Shown here: positions 54,197 through 63,438 of the stretch, in pieces
Numbering within the stretch: the stretch's first letter is position 1
Layout of the letters: every line of letters begins with the position of its first letter
Origin: Halomonas sp. KG2
GTDB taxonomy: Bacteria > Pseudomonadota > Gammaproteobacteria > Pseudomonadales > Halomonadaceae
Assembly (NCBI GenBank): GCA_030440445.1
Contig: CP098528.1
Coordinates: 4,340,001-4,404,000 of the forward strand
Length of the DNA: 64,000 nt
Direction of reading: 5' to 3'
Position numbers and translations under genes: made by a program
The notes under the pieces: generated by a model
What the model was told of the DNA's origin: nothing
Databases searched by the model: none
The model's input: the letters and a program-made list of their open reading frames with translations, nothing else

Positions 54197-56647
54197 CTAC
54201 CACTGGTACTTCAAGGTGGCGTAGACCGAACGTCCGTTGCCATAATTACAAAAGTTGTTGCCCAAACAGGTCACGTAAGTCTTATCGGTCAGGTTGGAGA
54301 CGTTGAGCTGTGCGTTCACGCCATCCAAGCGCGGATCTAAAACACTCAGGTCATAACGTATTAGTGCGTCTAATAGCGTGTAATCGGGGACACTCAGTCT
54401 TTGGGCGCCGGCGGTAAAAGCGTTGGGGCTGTAACCACCAGTTGACTCACCCACGTAGCGGGCACCAGCACCAACGGTCAGGCCGCTGAAGAGCGGTTGG
54501 CTGAAACGGTGGTCAATCCACAAGGATGCGGTGTAGTCAGGGATGGCAACCGGAGCATCGCCTCTATCAACGCCAACGCTTTCGCTGATGTCTGCATTGG
54601 TGTAAGTCACTGCCCCGATGAGGTTGGTCTGCGTGTCCAGTTCGAGTTTAGCTTCTAGCTCTACCCCCCTGGAGGTGACTTCCCCAGTTTGATAGCGCAT
54701 GAGCGGATTAACCGTCGTCACCACATCCTGCTGGGTAATATCGAAATAGGCCAGGGTGAACAGGCCGTCCAGCCCAGTGGGCTGATACTTAAGCCCCACC
54801 TCGTACTGTTCTGCTGTGGTCGGCTCAAGGGCATTGCCCTGATAGTCTGTTCCGCTCGCCGGCAGGAAAGACGTCGAATAACTGCCATAGACCACTAGGC
54901 CGTTATCAAAGCTATACAGTAGGCCCAGCTTGCTACTGAATTCACTGTCATTTTGGGACTGGCTAGTATTGGCCAAGTTGTTGTCGGTTCTGGTGTGGAC
55001 ACGCTCATAGCGGCCGCCCAACAGTAATGTCCACTGATCAAAACGAATCTGATCCTGAAGGTAGATACCATTTTGATCGATGCTTTGCTGCTGATCGACA
55101 AAGGGGGCAAGTACCAGTGAGTTGGCGATAGAGTACTGGGGATCTAGATAATCAATGGAGGGAGCCATACCAAACTGTCGTTTTTGCGTAGAGTCAAGGG
55201 ATTGGTGATCCCAACCAATCAATGCCGTGTGCTCCAACGCGCCCGTTAGGAAATTGGTTTGAACCTGCAGATCGGACGCCAAGCCGGTTGCAGACTCATC
55301 CGTCGCAAGGGCGTAGCGGTTGATGGTATGGCCGTCGGCAGCCAGGGATTGTGTAGCGACGTCCTGGGTAATCGAATCGACATTCAGATAGCGCAAATTG
55401 TGGCGGATGGCCCAATCGTCACTAAACCGGTGTTCAAACTCGTAACCCAGAGAGTACTGTTCCCGGTCGAATTCAGCGAAAGCTGGATCACCATCATTAA
55501 AATCGCTGGGAATCTGTCCCGCGGGACTGTCCCAAAGCGAACCCACCGTTGGCAGAATGCCGTAATAACCACCTTCAGGATCTTTCTGATAGCTGGCTAG
55601 AACCGTCAGGTCAGTGTTATCACTTATGCGCCAAGTTAGTGAGGGAGCCACGTAGTAACGCTCTTCCTCCGTGTTAACGACCTGGGTGTCGGCGACCTTG
55701 CCAAGAGCAACGAAGCGATACAGCAAGGTTTTATCCTGATTGACTGCATCGGATACGTCGAGCGCTGCCTGGGAGTGGTCATTACTGCCCACCTGGAATT
55801 CAACTTCTCCCCTGGGTTCCTCGGTCGGGCGCTTGGACACGGTATTCACTAGCCCTCCAGGCATAGCGGTTCCGTAAAGAGTTGATGAGGGGCCCTTTAG
55901 TAGCTCGATACGTTCGCTGCCATAGGCTTCCACTTGTGGAATTGCATACCCCGGCCCTCGCGGAAGACGCAGGCCATCCTGAAACAGGATCGGGTCACTG
56001 GGGGAGCCGAAGCCACGGATATAGGGGATGTCATATCGGGTTGCAGACCCACGTATTTCAGCAGCGATACCCGAGGAGTAGCGCAGCGACTGCGCAAGAC
56101 TCAAGGCACCTTGGGATTCAGCCTGTTCACGAGTGACGACCGACACTGACTGTGGCGTCTCCAAAATTGAAGTATCGGTCTTGGTCGCGGTTGCACTGCG
56201 TTGTGCAACATAGCCCTCTACAGGCCCTCGGGCGGATTCCGCTACGCGCTCAGCATAAATATTAATTGGTGCCAGAGTGGTCGTGGCTTCATTGGCAACA
56301 AGCAGCCTGAATTGTCCTGGCGCCGTCTGCTCGGCAGTCAGTCCTGTTCCAGCAAGAATTGCCTCCAACCCTTCTCGAACATTATAGGTACCTACCAAGC
56401 CCCGGCTGGTCCGACCCGCCGTCAAAGAACCATCAATGGCCAGCAGTATGCCGGCGGTGGAAGCAAACTGGTTCAGCACTTGATCAAGACTGCCTCCTGG
56501 GGTGCTGTACTCTGTGAGCAGTTCCGCACGGGAACCACTACCAACCTGTTGTGCGGATGCAGGCGCGATGATAACGCTGCCTAGGCAAGCCAGCAGGACG
56601 GCCTGAGCTAATGCTCTGCGCCGCAATGTGTCGTATCGGGAGGGCAT
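54197..56647 (-). CDS. TonB-dependent siderophore receptor with signalling domain
   Basis: An 816-residue outer-membrane receptor and transducer. A signal peptide (about 1-32) precedes an STN domain (50-115, TPGGSLDQVLNQFASTAGIL) that contacts FecR, a plug (about 155-270, ETPQSVSVVTREQAESQ for TonB binding), and a 22-strand barrel ending in TLKYQW. FpvA/FoxA-like features such as SGIAAEIRGSATRYDIPYIR and ERIELLKGPSSTLYG are present. It is controlled by the FecI-FecR pair upstream. Confidence 0.93.
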   Translation of the reverse strand: MPSRYDTLRRRALAQAVLLACLGSVIIAPASAQQVGSGSRAELLTEYSTPGGSLDQVLNQFASTAGILLAIDGSLTAGRTSRGLVGTYNVREGLEAILAGTGLTAEQTAPGQFRLLVANEATTTLAPINIYAERVAESARGPVEGYVAQRSATATKTDTSILETPQSVSVVTREQAESQGALSLAQSLRYSSGIAAEIRGSATRYDIPYIRGFGSPSDPILFQDGLRLPRGPGYAIPQVEAYGSERIELLKGPSSTLYGTAMPGGLVNTVSKRPTEEPRGEVEFQVGSNDHSQAALDVSDAVNQDKTLLYRFVALGKVADTQVVNTEEERYYVAPSLTWRISDNTDLTVLASYQKDPEGGYYGILPTVGSLWDSPAGQIPSDFNDGDPAFAEFDREQYSLGYEFEHRFSDDWAIRHNLRYLNVDSITQDVATQSLAADGHTINRYALATDESATGLASDLQVQTNFLTGALEHTALIGWDHQSLDSTQKRQFGMAPSIDYLDPQYSIANSLVLAPFVDQQQSIDQNGIYLQDQIRFDQWTLLLGGRYERVHTRTDNNLANTSQSQNDSEFSSKLGLLYSFDNGLVVYGSYSTSFLPASGTDYQGNALEPTTAEQYEVGLKYQPTGLDGLFTLAYFDITQQDVVTTVNPLMRYQTGEVTSRGVELEAKLELDTQTNLIGAVTYTNADISESVGVDRGDAPVAIPDYTASLWIDHRFSQPLFSGLTVGAGARYVGESTGGYSPNAFTAGAQRLSVPDYTLLDALIRYDLSVLDPRLDGVNAQLNVSNLTDKTYVTCLGNNFCNYGNGRSVYATLKYQW

Positions 56648-56721
56648 GTTTCATCCTCATGGGTGACAGAAATATTAAGCCTCTGTAGTAATCCCGAACG
56701 AGAATGAAAAAGTGCTAAGGG

Positions 56722-56769
56722 TTATGAAAAAAAAGTTTATGAAAATCAGCTTATGGAAATTATTTTATG
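56722..56769 (-). repeat. Four phased TTATG(A/G)AAA repeats before the receptor gene
   Basis: TTATGAAAA or TTATGGAAA starts at 56722, 56737, 56751 and 56765, a period of 14-15 bases, with a related AATGAAAAA at 56704. The array lies in the 142-base gap between fecR and the receptor, where the sigma-factor-dependent promoter should be. On the minus strand the unit reads TTTTCATAA or TTTCCATAA. Confidence 0.6.
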
Positions 56770-56789
56770 GAAAAAAGTAGGCGATCTCG

Positions 56790-57800
56790 CTAGGAGGCAG
56801 AGATCGTTACCCAGTAACGGGTCAACGTATGAATGCGAATAGGCAATGCCTGTTCTAGTGCTTGCAGAACTTGGTCAGTGTCACGCAACGGATACACGCC
56901 GGAAACGACGAGGCTGGCGACAGCCGGATCACAACGTAGTACGCCGACGCGATAGCGCCCCAGCTCGGCGAGAAAATCATCTAACCTCTGCTGTTCAGCA
57001 ATCAATAAGCCGCGTGTCCAAGCTGATTTGGCCATATCAGCGGGCGTGGGTAGGGTGACCTGGTGTTGGTCAAAACGAGCCTGTTGACCGGCATTAATCC
57101 GCATGCCCGAACTCGACCGGGAGGTGAGCTCAATAGCACCTTCCAGCACCTGAACCAGGACGCTACCGGCAGCATCGTCATACTGACGAACCGAGAATCG
57201 GGTGCCGATAGGACGAACCTGACCGCTTCGGGTTGAGACCATGAAGGGGCGTGCAACCGTTGCCCGATCCGGTGCCGTTGCGATCATAACTTCACCTTGA
57301 CGCAGGTGCAGTGTTCGCTGGCTATCCGTAAAGGTGACGTCAACGGCGCTGTCTGTGTTAAGCGTGATAGCGGTTCCATCCGGCAACGTGACGCTGCGTG
57401 TCTCGCCGCGCCGGGTCGTGTAATCGGCGGTTGCGGCCTGCCAATGAGAGGTTCTCTGGATACCATAGCCACTGCCGCCAATACCAACCAAGACGACGAA
57501 ACCAAGCAGAAGCTGGCGACGTCGAGTATCCGGGCCGCTTGCTCGTAAGGCCCTACCTGCGATGTCACTCGGTATATGACTGAAGGGATCGTGTATCTGC
57601 TGGAGCTGCTGCCAAGCCTGCTGATGACTGGGGCTGGCATTCAGCCAAGAGGTGAACGCTTGCCGTTCCTGAGGCGTGACTTCGCCAGACCAGAGAATTA
57701 TTTGCCACTCCATGGCGGCCTGTAACTCGCTGCTGTGGCATTTTTCCATGTTCTCACAGGAGTCGTTTCCATGAGAGGTAGTGTCGCCTGGGTGACTCAT
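56790..57800 (-). CDS. fecR: FecR-family anti-sigma factor/sigma regulator
   Basis: A 336-residue inner-membrane protein that passes the siderophore signal from the receptor's STN domain to the ECF sigma factor. The cytoplasmic N-terminal anti-sigma domain contains EWQIILWSGEVTPQERQAF, one helix follows (about 93-112, LLLGFVVLVGIGGSG), and the periplasmic FecR domain has TLPDGTAITLNTDSAVDV and VQVLEGAIELTS. It starts 9 bases after the sigma factor stop. The family is clear, and the name fecR is by analogy. Confidence 0.9.
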   Translation of the reverse strand: MSHPGDTTSHGNDSCENMEKCHSSELQAAMEWQIILWSGEVTPQERQAFTSWLNASPSHQQAWQQLQQIHDPFSHIPSDIAGRALRASGPDTRRRQLLLGFVVLVGIGGSGYGIQRTSHWQAATADYTTRRGETRSVTLPDGTAITLNTDSAVDVTFTDSQRTLHLRQGEVMIATAPDRATVARPFMVSTRSGQVRPIGTRFSVRQYDDAAGSVLVQVLEGAIELTSRSSSGMRINAGQQARFDQHQVTLPTPADMAKSAWTRGLLIAEQQRLDDFLAELGRYRVGVLRCDPAVASLVVSGVYPLRDTDQVLQALEQALPIRIHTLTRYWVTISAS

Positions 57801-57809
57801 TGGACGCTT

Positions 57810-58319
57810 CTACTCCTGGGTAGCGGCCACACAGGCCTGCACCGCAAGAAGCATGTAATTGCGGACGGTGGCAACAGAAATACCCAGCTGAACGGCAATC
57901 GCCGAGTACGTGAGGCCATCAAAGCGCGACAACAAGAACGTTTCTCGAACCAGGGGCTTTAATCCGCTGAGCATCGCATCAATTCTCACTAACGCCTCAA
58001 TGGCCAGCCAACTTTCTTCTGGGGAGGGCGTAAATGCCTCAGGACACTGGGCAAGCGCATCCAGATAAGCCTGCTCGATACGCTGTTTCCTATACCGATC
58101 AATCACGAGTCCTTTGGCAATCTGTATCAGGTGGGAACGAGCTTGATCGGCGGTTGGCGTTCGGCGGGATTTCAGTATTCGCAAATAGGTATCATGGGCC
58201 AGATCCGCTGCGTGGTGCGAACAGCCAAGACGATGACGCAACCAATTATGCAACCAAGCATGGTGGTCGCAGTACAATTGGTGGATATCGTTGGACTCGG
58301 CGGTATCAGTGCCGGACAC
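57810..58319 (-). CDS. fecI: FecI-type ECF sigma factor
   Basis: A 169-residue extracytoplasmic-function sigma-70 protein. Region 2 contains CSHHAADLAHDTYLRIL and SHLIQIAKGLVIDRYRKQ. Region 4 contains LLSRFDGLTYSAIAVQLGIS, a helix-turn-helix. It starts with GTG behind AAGGAA. It should direct transcription of the receptor-permease genes after signal from FecR. A candidate Fur box lies about 40 bases upstream. Confidence 0.93.
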   Translation of the reverse strand: MSGTDTAESNDIHQLYCDHHAWLHNWLRHRLGCSHHAADLAHDTYLRILKSRRTPTADQARSHLIQIAKGLVIDRYRKQRIEQAYLDALAQCPEAFTPSPEESWLAIEALVRIDAMLSGLKPLVRETFLLSRFDGLTYSAIAVQLGISVATVRNYMLLAVQACVAATQE

Positions 58320-58355
58320 AGGGTATTCCTTGAGCAGCAGGCTTTATGGAGTATA

Positions 58356-58374
58356 AATAATAATCACTCGCATT
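58356..58374 (-). promoter_or_regulatory. Candidate Fur box upstream of the ECF sigma gene
   Basis: On the minus strand AATGCGAGTGATTATTATT resembles a Fur site (GATAATGATAATCATTATC type), matching best in the ATT repeats. It lies 37 bases before the sigma factor start, where iron repression of such regulators is usually exerted. The match is partial. Confidence 0.5.
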
Positions 58375-58458
58375 GTAGTCCGTTGGTGAAAGTAAAAGCA
58401 ATTCTGGCGTGAATCCAAGACCAGAACCGCCAAAGCGGCAACGCAGAAGCCCGCTTTA

Positions 58459-59499
58459 TCAAAATTCCGTCACCACCGTCACACCTGCCCCTTCGAACTT
58501 ATCCATGTTCATCAGCGCATCAATCGATTGTTCAAGAGTAATACGCTTGCCGATAAGCTTTTCAGGCGTCAGCTTTCCAGACTGGATCATCGCCAGCATG
58601 GCGTCATAACGGTGCGCCTGCATGCCATGGCTGCCCAGTATTTCAAGCTCGTGGGCAATAACCTTACTCATGGGAATAGCAGGTGTGCTGTTCTCAGCCA
58701 ACATCAACCCAACCTGAATATGCTTGCCGCGTTTGCGCAGATTGCTGATGGAGTTAAAACAGGTCGTCGGGTGGCCTAATGCATCCAGAGAGACATGAGC
58801 ACCTCCCTGGGTTATTTCTGCCACTGCCTCAACCACATCGGCAATCTTGGCAGCATTCACAGTGGCAACGGCACCCAATTGACGAGCCAGGTGAAGCGCG
58901 TCTTCCGAAATATCGATGGCCACCACATTGGCGCCGACGGCGTTGGCAATCATCACAGCGGATAGACCAACCCCGCCGCAACCGTGGACGGCCACCCACT
59001 GCCCTGCCGCTGTTTTGCCCTGATCAACCACTGCCCGAAAAGAGGTAACGAACCGACATCCCAAGCTCGCCGCCGTTGCAAAATCCAATGTCTCTGGCAG
59101 CGCGACCAAATTGACGTCTGCATAGTGAATACTCACATACTCAGCAAAGGAGCCCCAGTGCGTGAAGCCGGGCTGGAACTGGCTATCGCACACCTGGTGG
59201 TTGCCTGAGTGGCACTCAGGGCAAGTGCCGCATCCACCAACGAAGGGAACCGTGACGCGGTCGCCAATGCGCCATGTTTTTACGTCTTTACCCACGGCCT
59301 CGACAACACCGGAAAGCTCATGCCCCGGCACATGGGGAAGTTGAATATCGGTGTCATGCCCTACCCAGCCATGCCAGTCACTGCGGCAAACGCCTGTCGC
59401 CATCACTTTCACCACAACCCCATGCGGCTCGGGGGTGGGGTCAGGCAGTTGCTGGATCTGTGGTGGGGCGGAAAATTGCTCAAAAACAACGGCTTTCAT
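58459..59499 (-). CDS. Zinc-dependent alcohol dehydrogenase (MDR superfamily)
   Basis: A 346-residue NAD(P)-dependent dehydrogenase. Catalytic zinc ligands are C38 (ATGVCRSDW) and the H60-E61 pair (VPGHELSG). Structural zinc is held by C90, C93, C96 and C104 ([17 protein letters not shown]). The cofactor motif is [15 protein letters not shown] and D195 region AIDISEDAL favours [14 protein letters not shown] is a conserved substrate-side segment. It is divergent from the Lrp gene, which probably regulates it. The ribosome-binding site is CAGGAG. Confidence 0.92.
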   Translation of the reverse strand: MKAVVFEQFSAPPQIQQLPDPTPEPHGVVVKVMATGVCRSDWHGWVGHDTDIQLPHVPGHELSGVVEAVGKDVKTWRIGDRVTVPFVGGCGTCPECHSGNHQVCDSQFQPGFTHWGSFAEYVSIHYADVNLVALPETLDFATAASLGCRFVTSFRAVVDQGKTAAGQWVAVHGCGGVGLSAVMIANAVGANVVAIDISEDALHLARQLGAVATVNAAKIADVVEAVAEITQGGAHVSLDALGHPTTCFNSISNLRKRGKHIQVGLMLAENSTPAIPMSKVIAHELEILGSHGMQAHRYDAMLAMIQSGKLTPEKLIGKRITLEQSIDALMNMDKFEGAGVTVVTEF

Positions 59500-59635
59500 A
59501 AATGGCTCCTGCGCGGTATTGATTGTTTTTAATATAACTAACCGCGCCTGAAATTACTTTTCTGATAAATGGACACACAGACTGATTTTGAAGCACTCTT
59601 TCCATTAATCACCTCACCATGAAAGAGTGTTTCAA

Positions 59636-60115
59636 ATGAGTCAACTGGATAAAGTAGATGCTCAAATAGTCGATAGCCTTCAAGCCGATGGTCGGCTATC
59701 CAACGCCAGGCTGGCCGAGCGGCTGGGAATGAGCGAAGCCACCTGCTGGCGACGCCATAAACGCCTGGAAGAATTAGGTGTGATCGAAGGCTATCAAGCC
59801 ACACTGAACCGCCGACAGCTAGGCGGCAACGTGCTGGCGTTTGTGCAGATCACCTGCACCCAGCACAGCGAGGCGGCCACTGCGGAGTTTGAACGCATTA
59901 TCCAGGCCAGCTCCCGGGTGCTCAGCTGCCACAACACCACCGGTGAGGCGGACTTTCTCTTGCAGGTGATCGCCCGCGACCTTGATGATTACAGCCGCTT
60001 CGTGGAAAAGGTGTTACGCCAGTTACCGGGGATATCAAGCATCCGCTCCCATATCTCCCTGCGAGAAATGAAGGCGACAAGTCACTTGCCGGTTGGAGAG
60101 TTGCTAGGCCTGTAA
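59636..60115 (+). CDS. Lrp/AsnC-family transcription regulator
   Basis: A 159-residue regulator. The start is the ATG at 59636 with AAGAG upstream. The frame is open three codons earlier. An N-terminal helix-turn-helix (LDKVDAQIVDSLQADGRLSNARLAERLGMSEATCWRRHKRL region, residues 4-45) precedes an RAM ligand-binding domain with FVQITCTQHSEAATAEFE and TGEADFLLQVIARDLDDYSRFV. It is divergent from the alcohol dehydrogenase gene across 136 bases and is its likely regulator. The ligand, probably an amino acid, is unknown. Confidence 0.9.
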   Translation: MSQLDKVDAQIVDSLQADGRLSNARLAERLGMSEATCWRRHKRLEELGVIEGYQATLNRRQLGGNVLAFVQITCTQHSEAATAEFERIIQASSRVLSCHNTTGEADFLLQVIARDLDDYSRFVEKVLRQLPGISSIRSHISLREMKATSHLPVGELLGL

Positions 60116-60227
60116 GCGAATTAGTCGGGTAGGTTGTGAAAATAGGAAATAGGCTACCAGCAGGCTTTACGCACTTGAATAACTTCTGCAGCAGGCCGTG
60201 GTACGATAAGTAATAAACAGAAAAACA

Positions 60228-60283
60228 GATACAGTAGTATCCAAAATAGGTCTAAAAAAGCTAAAATGGATACAGTAATATCC
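60228..60283 (+). promoter_or_regulatory. Two HipB-type operators upstream of hipBA
   Basis: GATACAGTAGTATCC (60228-60242) and GGATACAGTAATATCC (60268-60283) are near-identical palindromes, each with GATA and TATC arms around six bases. Their centres are 40 bases apart, about four helical turns. They lie just before the XRE antitoxin gene, the expected site of antitoxin autorepression. Confidence 0.75.
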
Positions 60284-60303
60284 TTTGTAGGAATGCATAG
60301 CTT

Positions 60304-60597
60304 ATGCACCGTTTTCTGCTGTTAGACGATACCGATGTCCAGCAAGCCTTTGCGACTCACCTGCGCCACTTACGCGAGCAGGCCAACCTATCCCGTGCGG
60401 CGCTGGCACAGCGCAGCAGTGTGCCTGCCCCAACCATCAAAAAATTTGAGCTCACCGGGCAAATATCGTTTCGCCAACTGCTGTTGCTATGGCAAAGCCT
60501 AGACGACTTGGCACGGCTATATGCGCTGACCCAACAAGACGCATTCAACACAAAGACACCTTCCTCTATCGAAGAGGTGCTCAAAGATGGCCTTTAA
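60304..60597 (+). CDS. hipB: HipB-like XRE antitoxin
   Basis: A 97-residue DNA-binding antitoxin. The helix-turn-helix is HLRHLREQANLSRAALAQ to VPAPTIKKFELTGQISFRQL, followed by LLLLWQSLDDL, as in HipB. It neutralises the HipA-type kinase and represses the operon. Its end overlaps the toxin start by 11 bases. The first TAGGA lies 11 bases before the ATG. Confidence 0.88.
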   Translation: MHRFLLLDDTDVQQAFATHLRHLREQANLSRAALAQRSSVPAPTIKKFELTGQISFRQLLLLWQSLDDLARLYALTQQDAFNTKTPSSIEEVLKDGL

Positions 60598-61873
60598 ACC
60601 CACGCAACGGCTGAACGTGACCCGCACGCTATCAACCGGGGAACAGGTTGCTGCGGGCGTATTAGCGCAAAACCGCCAGGGGGTATTTTTTCAGTACGCG
60701 AAAGGCTATGAGGAACGACATGGCAACCTATCGCCCTTTACGTTACAGCACGGCCTAGCGCTTCAGCCAGCCCCTAAAACACCGCATCAAGGACTGCACG
60801 GCGTATTTGGCGACTGTTTACCCGATGGGTGGGGACTGCTGCTACAAGACCGGGTATTCCGTCAGCATGGTATAGCGCCTATGCAGCTTACGGCGATGGA
60901 TCGACTGGCATTTGTTGGCCAGCGCGGCATGGGCGCACTGGCCTTTGAGCCAACATCAGATGCTGCGCCGACACAAAGCGATAATGAGCACCTAGCGACA
61001 CTCGGACTCCAAGCACAAGCCGTTTTTGATGGGCAAACCGAAGACGTACTAAGTGCTCTAGTCGCAGCGGGTAGCTCCGGTGGGGCAAGGCCAAAAGCAC
61101 AGCTTTTTATGGCTCCAGGCCAATTCAGCGAGTGCCGAACCAAGGCCCGGCCAGAGGATGACGCGTGGCTGGTCAAGTTTACCTCCCAACATTTGCCTTT
61201 GGGTCACGAAGAAGGCCTATGCGAAGCGGTATACCTGGAGTTGGCTAAAAAGGCAGGCCTTGAGCCGCCGGAATGGCAGTTGCTGCGCATACCGACGCCT
61301 CAGGGGGAACGCGCTTGGCTTGCCATCAAACGGTTTGATTGGATTAATCAAAGCCCTGCGGGGCGTCTGCATATGCATAGCGCCTGTGGTCTGCTGGATG
61401 CCGACTTTCGAACTCCTAGTCTTGATTACGCCGACCTTATCAAAGCCAGCCGCCAGCTGTGTAAATCCCCCGCCGTCGGCCAACTCCAATTCCGACGCGC
61501 CCTGTTTAACCTGTTTGCCTGCAATCAGGATGATCACAGTAAAAACTGGGCGTTTTTGCAGGACGACCGAGGCGAATGGAAACCAGCGCCTTTCTATGAC
61601 GTAACGTTTAGCCCTCACCCTTATGCAGAACACGCGACTGCTTACATAGGCTACGGTAAACAGCCGCCTCTAAAAGCCATTCAGCAGCTAGCTGGGCATG
61701 CAGGCTTTGCCAACTGGAAACAGGCTCAGCCGTATGTTCAGGAGATCGTAGACGTTATGAGCATTTTCCCAACCGTGGCAAAAGACCTTGGTGTGAAAGC
61801 CAGCACGATTGAGCTGATCACCCAGCGATTGAATCAAGCGTGGCAGGAGAACAAGGAGCTTTTACTCAGTTAA
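60587..61873 (+). CDS. hipA: HipA-like serine/threonine kinase toxin
   Basis: A 428-residue protein kinase toxin. In E. coli HipA phosphorylates glutamyl-tRNA synthetase and triggers persistence. The phosphate loop is SSGGARPKAQL (about 164-174), the catalytic loop NQDDHSKNWAF (about 315) holds the aspartate base, and YDVTFS serves as the metal-binding motif. The N-terminal LPDGWGLLLQDRVF and GMGALAFEP also fit. All key residues are present, so it should be active. The target in this host is unproven. Confidence 0.92.
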   Translation: MAFKPTQRLNVTRTLSTGEQVAAGVLAQNRQGVFFQYAKGYEERHGNLSPFTLQHGLALQPAPKTPHQGLHGVFGDCLPDGWGLLLQDRVFRQHGIAPMQLTAMDRLAFVGQRGMGALAFEPTSDAAPTQSDNEHLATLGLQAQAVFDGQTEDVLSALVAAGSSGGARPKAQLFMAPGQFSECRTKARPEDDAWLVKFTSQHLPLGHEEGLCEAVYLELAKKAGLEPPEWQLLRIPTPQGERAWLAIKRFDWINQSPAGRLHMHSACGLLDADFRTPSLDYADLIKASRQLCKSPAVGQLQFRRALFNLFACNQDDHSKNWAFLQDDRGEWKPAPFYDVTFSPHPYAEHATAYIGYGKQPPLKAIQQLAGHAGFANWKQAQPYVQEIVDVMSIFPTVAKDLGVKASTIELITQRLNQAWQENKELLLS

Positions 61874-62091
61874 CGATGACTGTTTAAAGAAGATAAATGG
61901 CGAGGAATACGTCCCGCATACAAGCGTTATCGCTCGCCCAAAAAGTTATAATCAGCACCAATTTTCGAAGCACCAAGCTGATACTGATGCACCCCATTAG
62001 CTTTATGTGCTGTTTGATTGCAAAGTACACGACATTTTAAGCGTGTGGCGGCTCGCTTGGCGCCGACACGACCGTAATGTAAGGATCCCAA

Positions 62092-62309
62092 ATGGCCATT
62101 AAGAAGAACGAGCTCTACTCATCCCTTTGGGCAAGCTGCGATGAATTGCGCGGCGGTATGGATGCCAGCCAGTACAAAGACTATGTGCGCAAGACAGCAC
62201 GCTGAGTGCCCCTCAGTGGAAGGACACTAACGGCCAGCTGAAACCCTTCGATTTCGCCGTCGCCAACCCTCCGTTCTCCAACAAAAACTGGAGGTGCGCT
62301 AAGCCGTAA
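62092..62309 (+). pseudogene. hsdM: Type I restriction methylase HsdM, deletion-scarred fragments
   Basis: From 62092 to 62205 the frame reads an intact HsdM start (MAIKKNELYSSLWASCDELR, then GGMDASQYKDYVR). It then jumps, in another frame (62202-62309), to the catalytic region DFAVANPPFSNKNW with the N6-adenine NPPF motif. Around 200 residues are missing between the two, and everything after NPPF is gone. The start and catalytic motif are recognisable, but no functional methylase is possible. This is the remnant of a type I restriction locus. Confidence 0.85.
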
Positions 62310-62631
62310 ATACGGCCATGGTACAAAGCTACTGGGAAATAGGCCGTCTGATTGTCGAGCATGAGCAGCAAGGCAGTAGCCGCGCCGAATACGGCAAACA
62401 GCAGCTCCAGCAGCTTTCGCAACAGCTCACCGAGCGGCTGGGTAAAGGCTTTGATGTTCGCAATCTACGCAATATGCGCCAGTTTTTATCAAAGCTTTCC
62501 AAAACGGAACGCAGTGCGTACCGAATTGAGCTGGACTCACTATCGCACCCTGCTGCGAATAGACAATGCCCAAGCCCGAGACGGGGTATTTGCACGAAGC
62601 GATCAACCAAAGCTGCAGAGCAAATGCATAG
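62291..62631 (+). pseudogene. DUF1016 (YhcG/PDDEXK nuclease) fragment, frameshifted
   Basis: The N-terminal half of a DUF1016 protein is recognisable: QSYWEIGRLIVEHEQQG, QLTERLGKGFDVRNLRNM, then NAVRTELSWTHYRTLLRID in a second frame and YLHEAINQS in a third. At 62300 a TAA stands where relatives have a codon in EVR-AVNTAMVQ. So there are at least one nonsense mutation and two frameshifts, and the C-terminal nuclease domain is absent. DUF1016 genes often lie inside type I restriction loci. Confidence 0.8.
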
Positions 62632-63105
62632 ATGGGACTAAATTCCCATAATCCAATACAAAATGGGAACATAGTACCTAAGCTTTTCCTGGTTCGATTT
62701 TAGCTTTGACTATGACAACGCTTTTTTAAAATCACCCTACTGTTTGCAAATTGCCCCTTTGCTTACTCTGCATGCAGGGGAGCCTATAACTTTACGTAGA
62801 TAGCACCGATGCAAATCAAGATTTCTCAGAGCAGCAGCGCATTATTAACTTGCCCACTGCACCATTAAAGCATTGATGACCAGTGGTGATTTCCGCACTC
62901 CATTCTTATTGGAGCCCGTACCGCGGCCTCGTTGAGCGATATCTATCGATAGATTGAAGCCCACACACCCGATAATACCGCCCCAGTGCCTTCTGGCCAT
63001 GCCGTTTTAACAGGAAAATTCACTTGCTCAATTATCACCAGTTGATAAGATATCCGGCCTATGTATATGTGTACAGTTTTTAACAAACTAGTCAAAGAGA
63101 GCGTT
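62632..63105. other. Gene-free stretch between restriction remnants and the HTH gene
   Basis: About 470 bases with no credible gene. It contains the 14-bp palindrome ATCTATCGATAGAT (62941-62954). A short frame near 62823 reading SEQQRII resembles the end of an HsdS specificity subunit but is too brief to call. The last 60 bases should hold the promoter of the regulator-methyltransferase pair. Confidence 0.45.
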
Positions 63106-63438
63106 ATGGAAAGCACGGGACGAAAGCGCTGTGTGATTGGCATACGCGGCCAAACACCTGACCCAAATTACCCAGTAGATATTTGGTTTGACTCACTAAA
63201 ATCAATCGCCAACGTGCTGTCTAAAGAAAACCAACACTTATTAAAAGTGATCACTGAACAGCAGCCACAGTCAGTCACCGAGCTAGCCGAACTGACAGGT
63301 CGGGCGGTAAGTAATGTATCGAGAACGCTGAAGACTTTAGGAAAATACAATCTGGTAGAGATGCAGAGCGCAAAAAAAATGCTCTGCCCTAAAACCACCC
63401 ATCAAGATTTTTTAGTCGTAGTGAATGATGAAAAATAG
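63106..63438 (+). CDS. Winged-helix/MarR-like regulator (HVO_A0114-like) next to a Dcm gene
   Basis: A 110-residue DNA-binding protein. The start at 63106 has AAAGAGAG upstream. The reading frame is open 15 codons earlier. The helix-turn-helix is [29 protein letters not shown]. The N-terminus, with [20 protein letters not shown], fits small regulators of the HVO_A0114-like group. It overlaps the methyltransferase start by 11 or 14 bases, so it probably controls that gene, as restriction controller proteins do. That role is inference. Confidence 0.75.
   Translation: MESTGRKRCVIGIRGQTPDPNYPVDIWFDSLKSIANVLSKENQHLLKVITEQQPQSVTELAELTGRAVSNVSRTLKTLGKYNLVEMQSAKKMLCPKTTHQDFLVVVNDEK

Noticed and set aside
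56690..56712. Fur-like GAGAATGA before the receptor gene
   Set aside because: Only one half-site matches the consensus. Iron control is better explained by the site before the sigma factor gene.
62823..62843. SEQQRII-like tail, possible HsdS remnant
   Set aside because: Only about seven residues match, which is too few to separate from chance.
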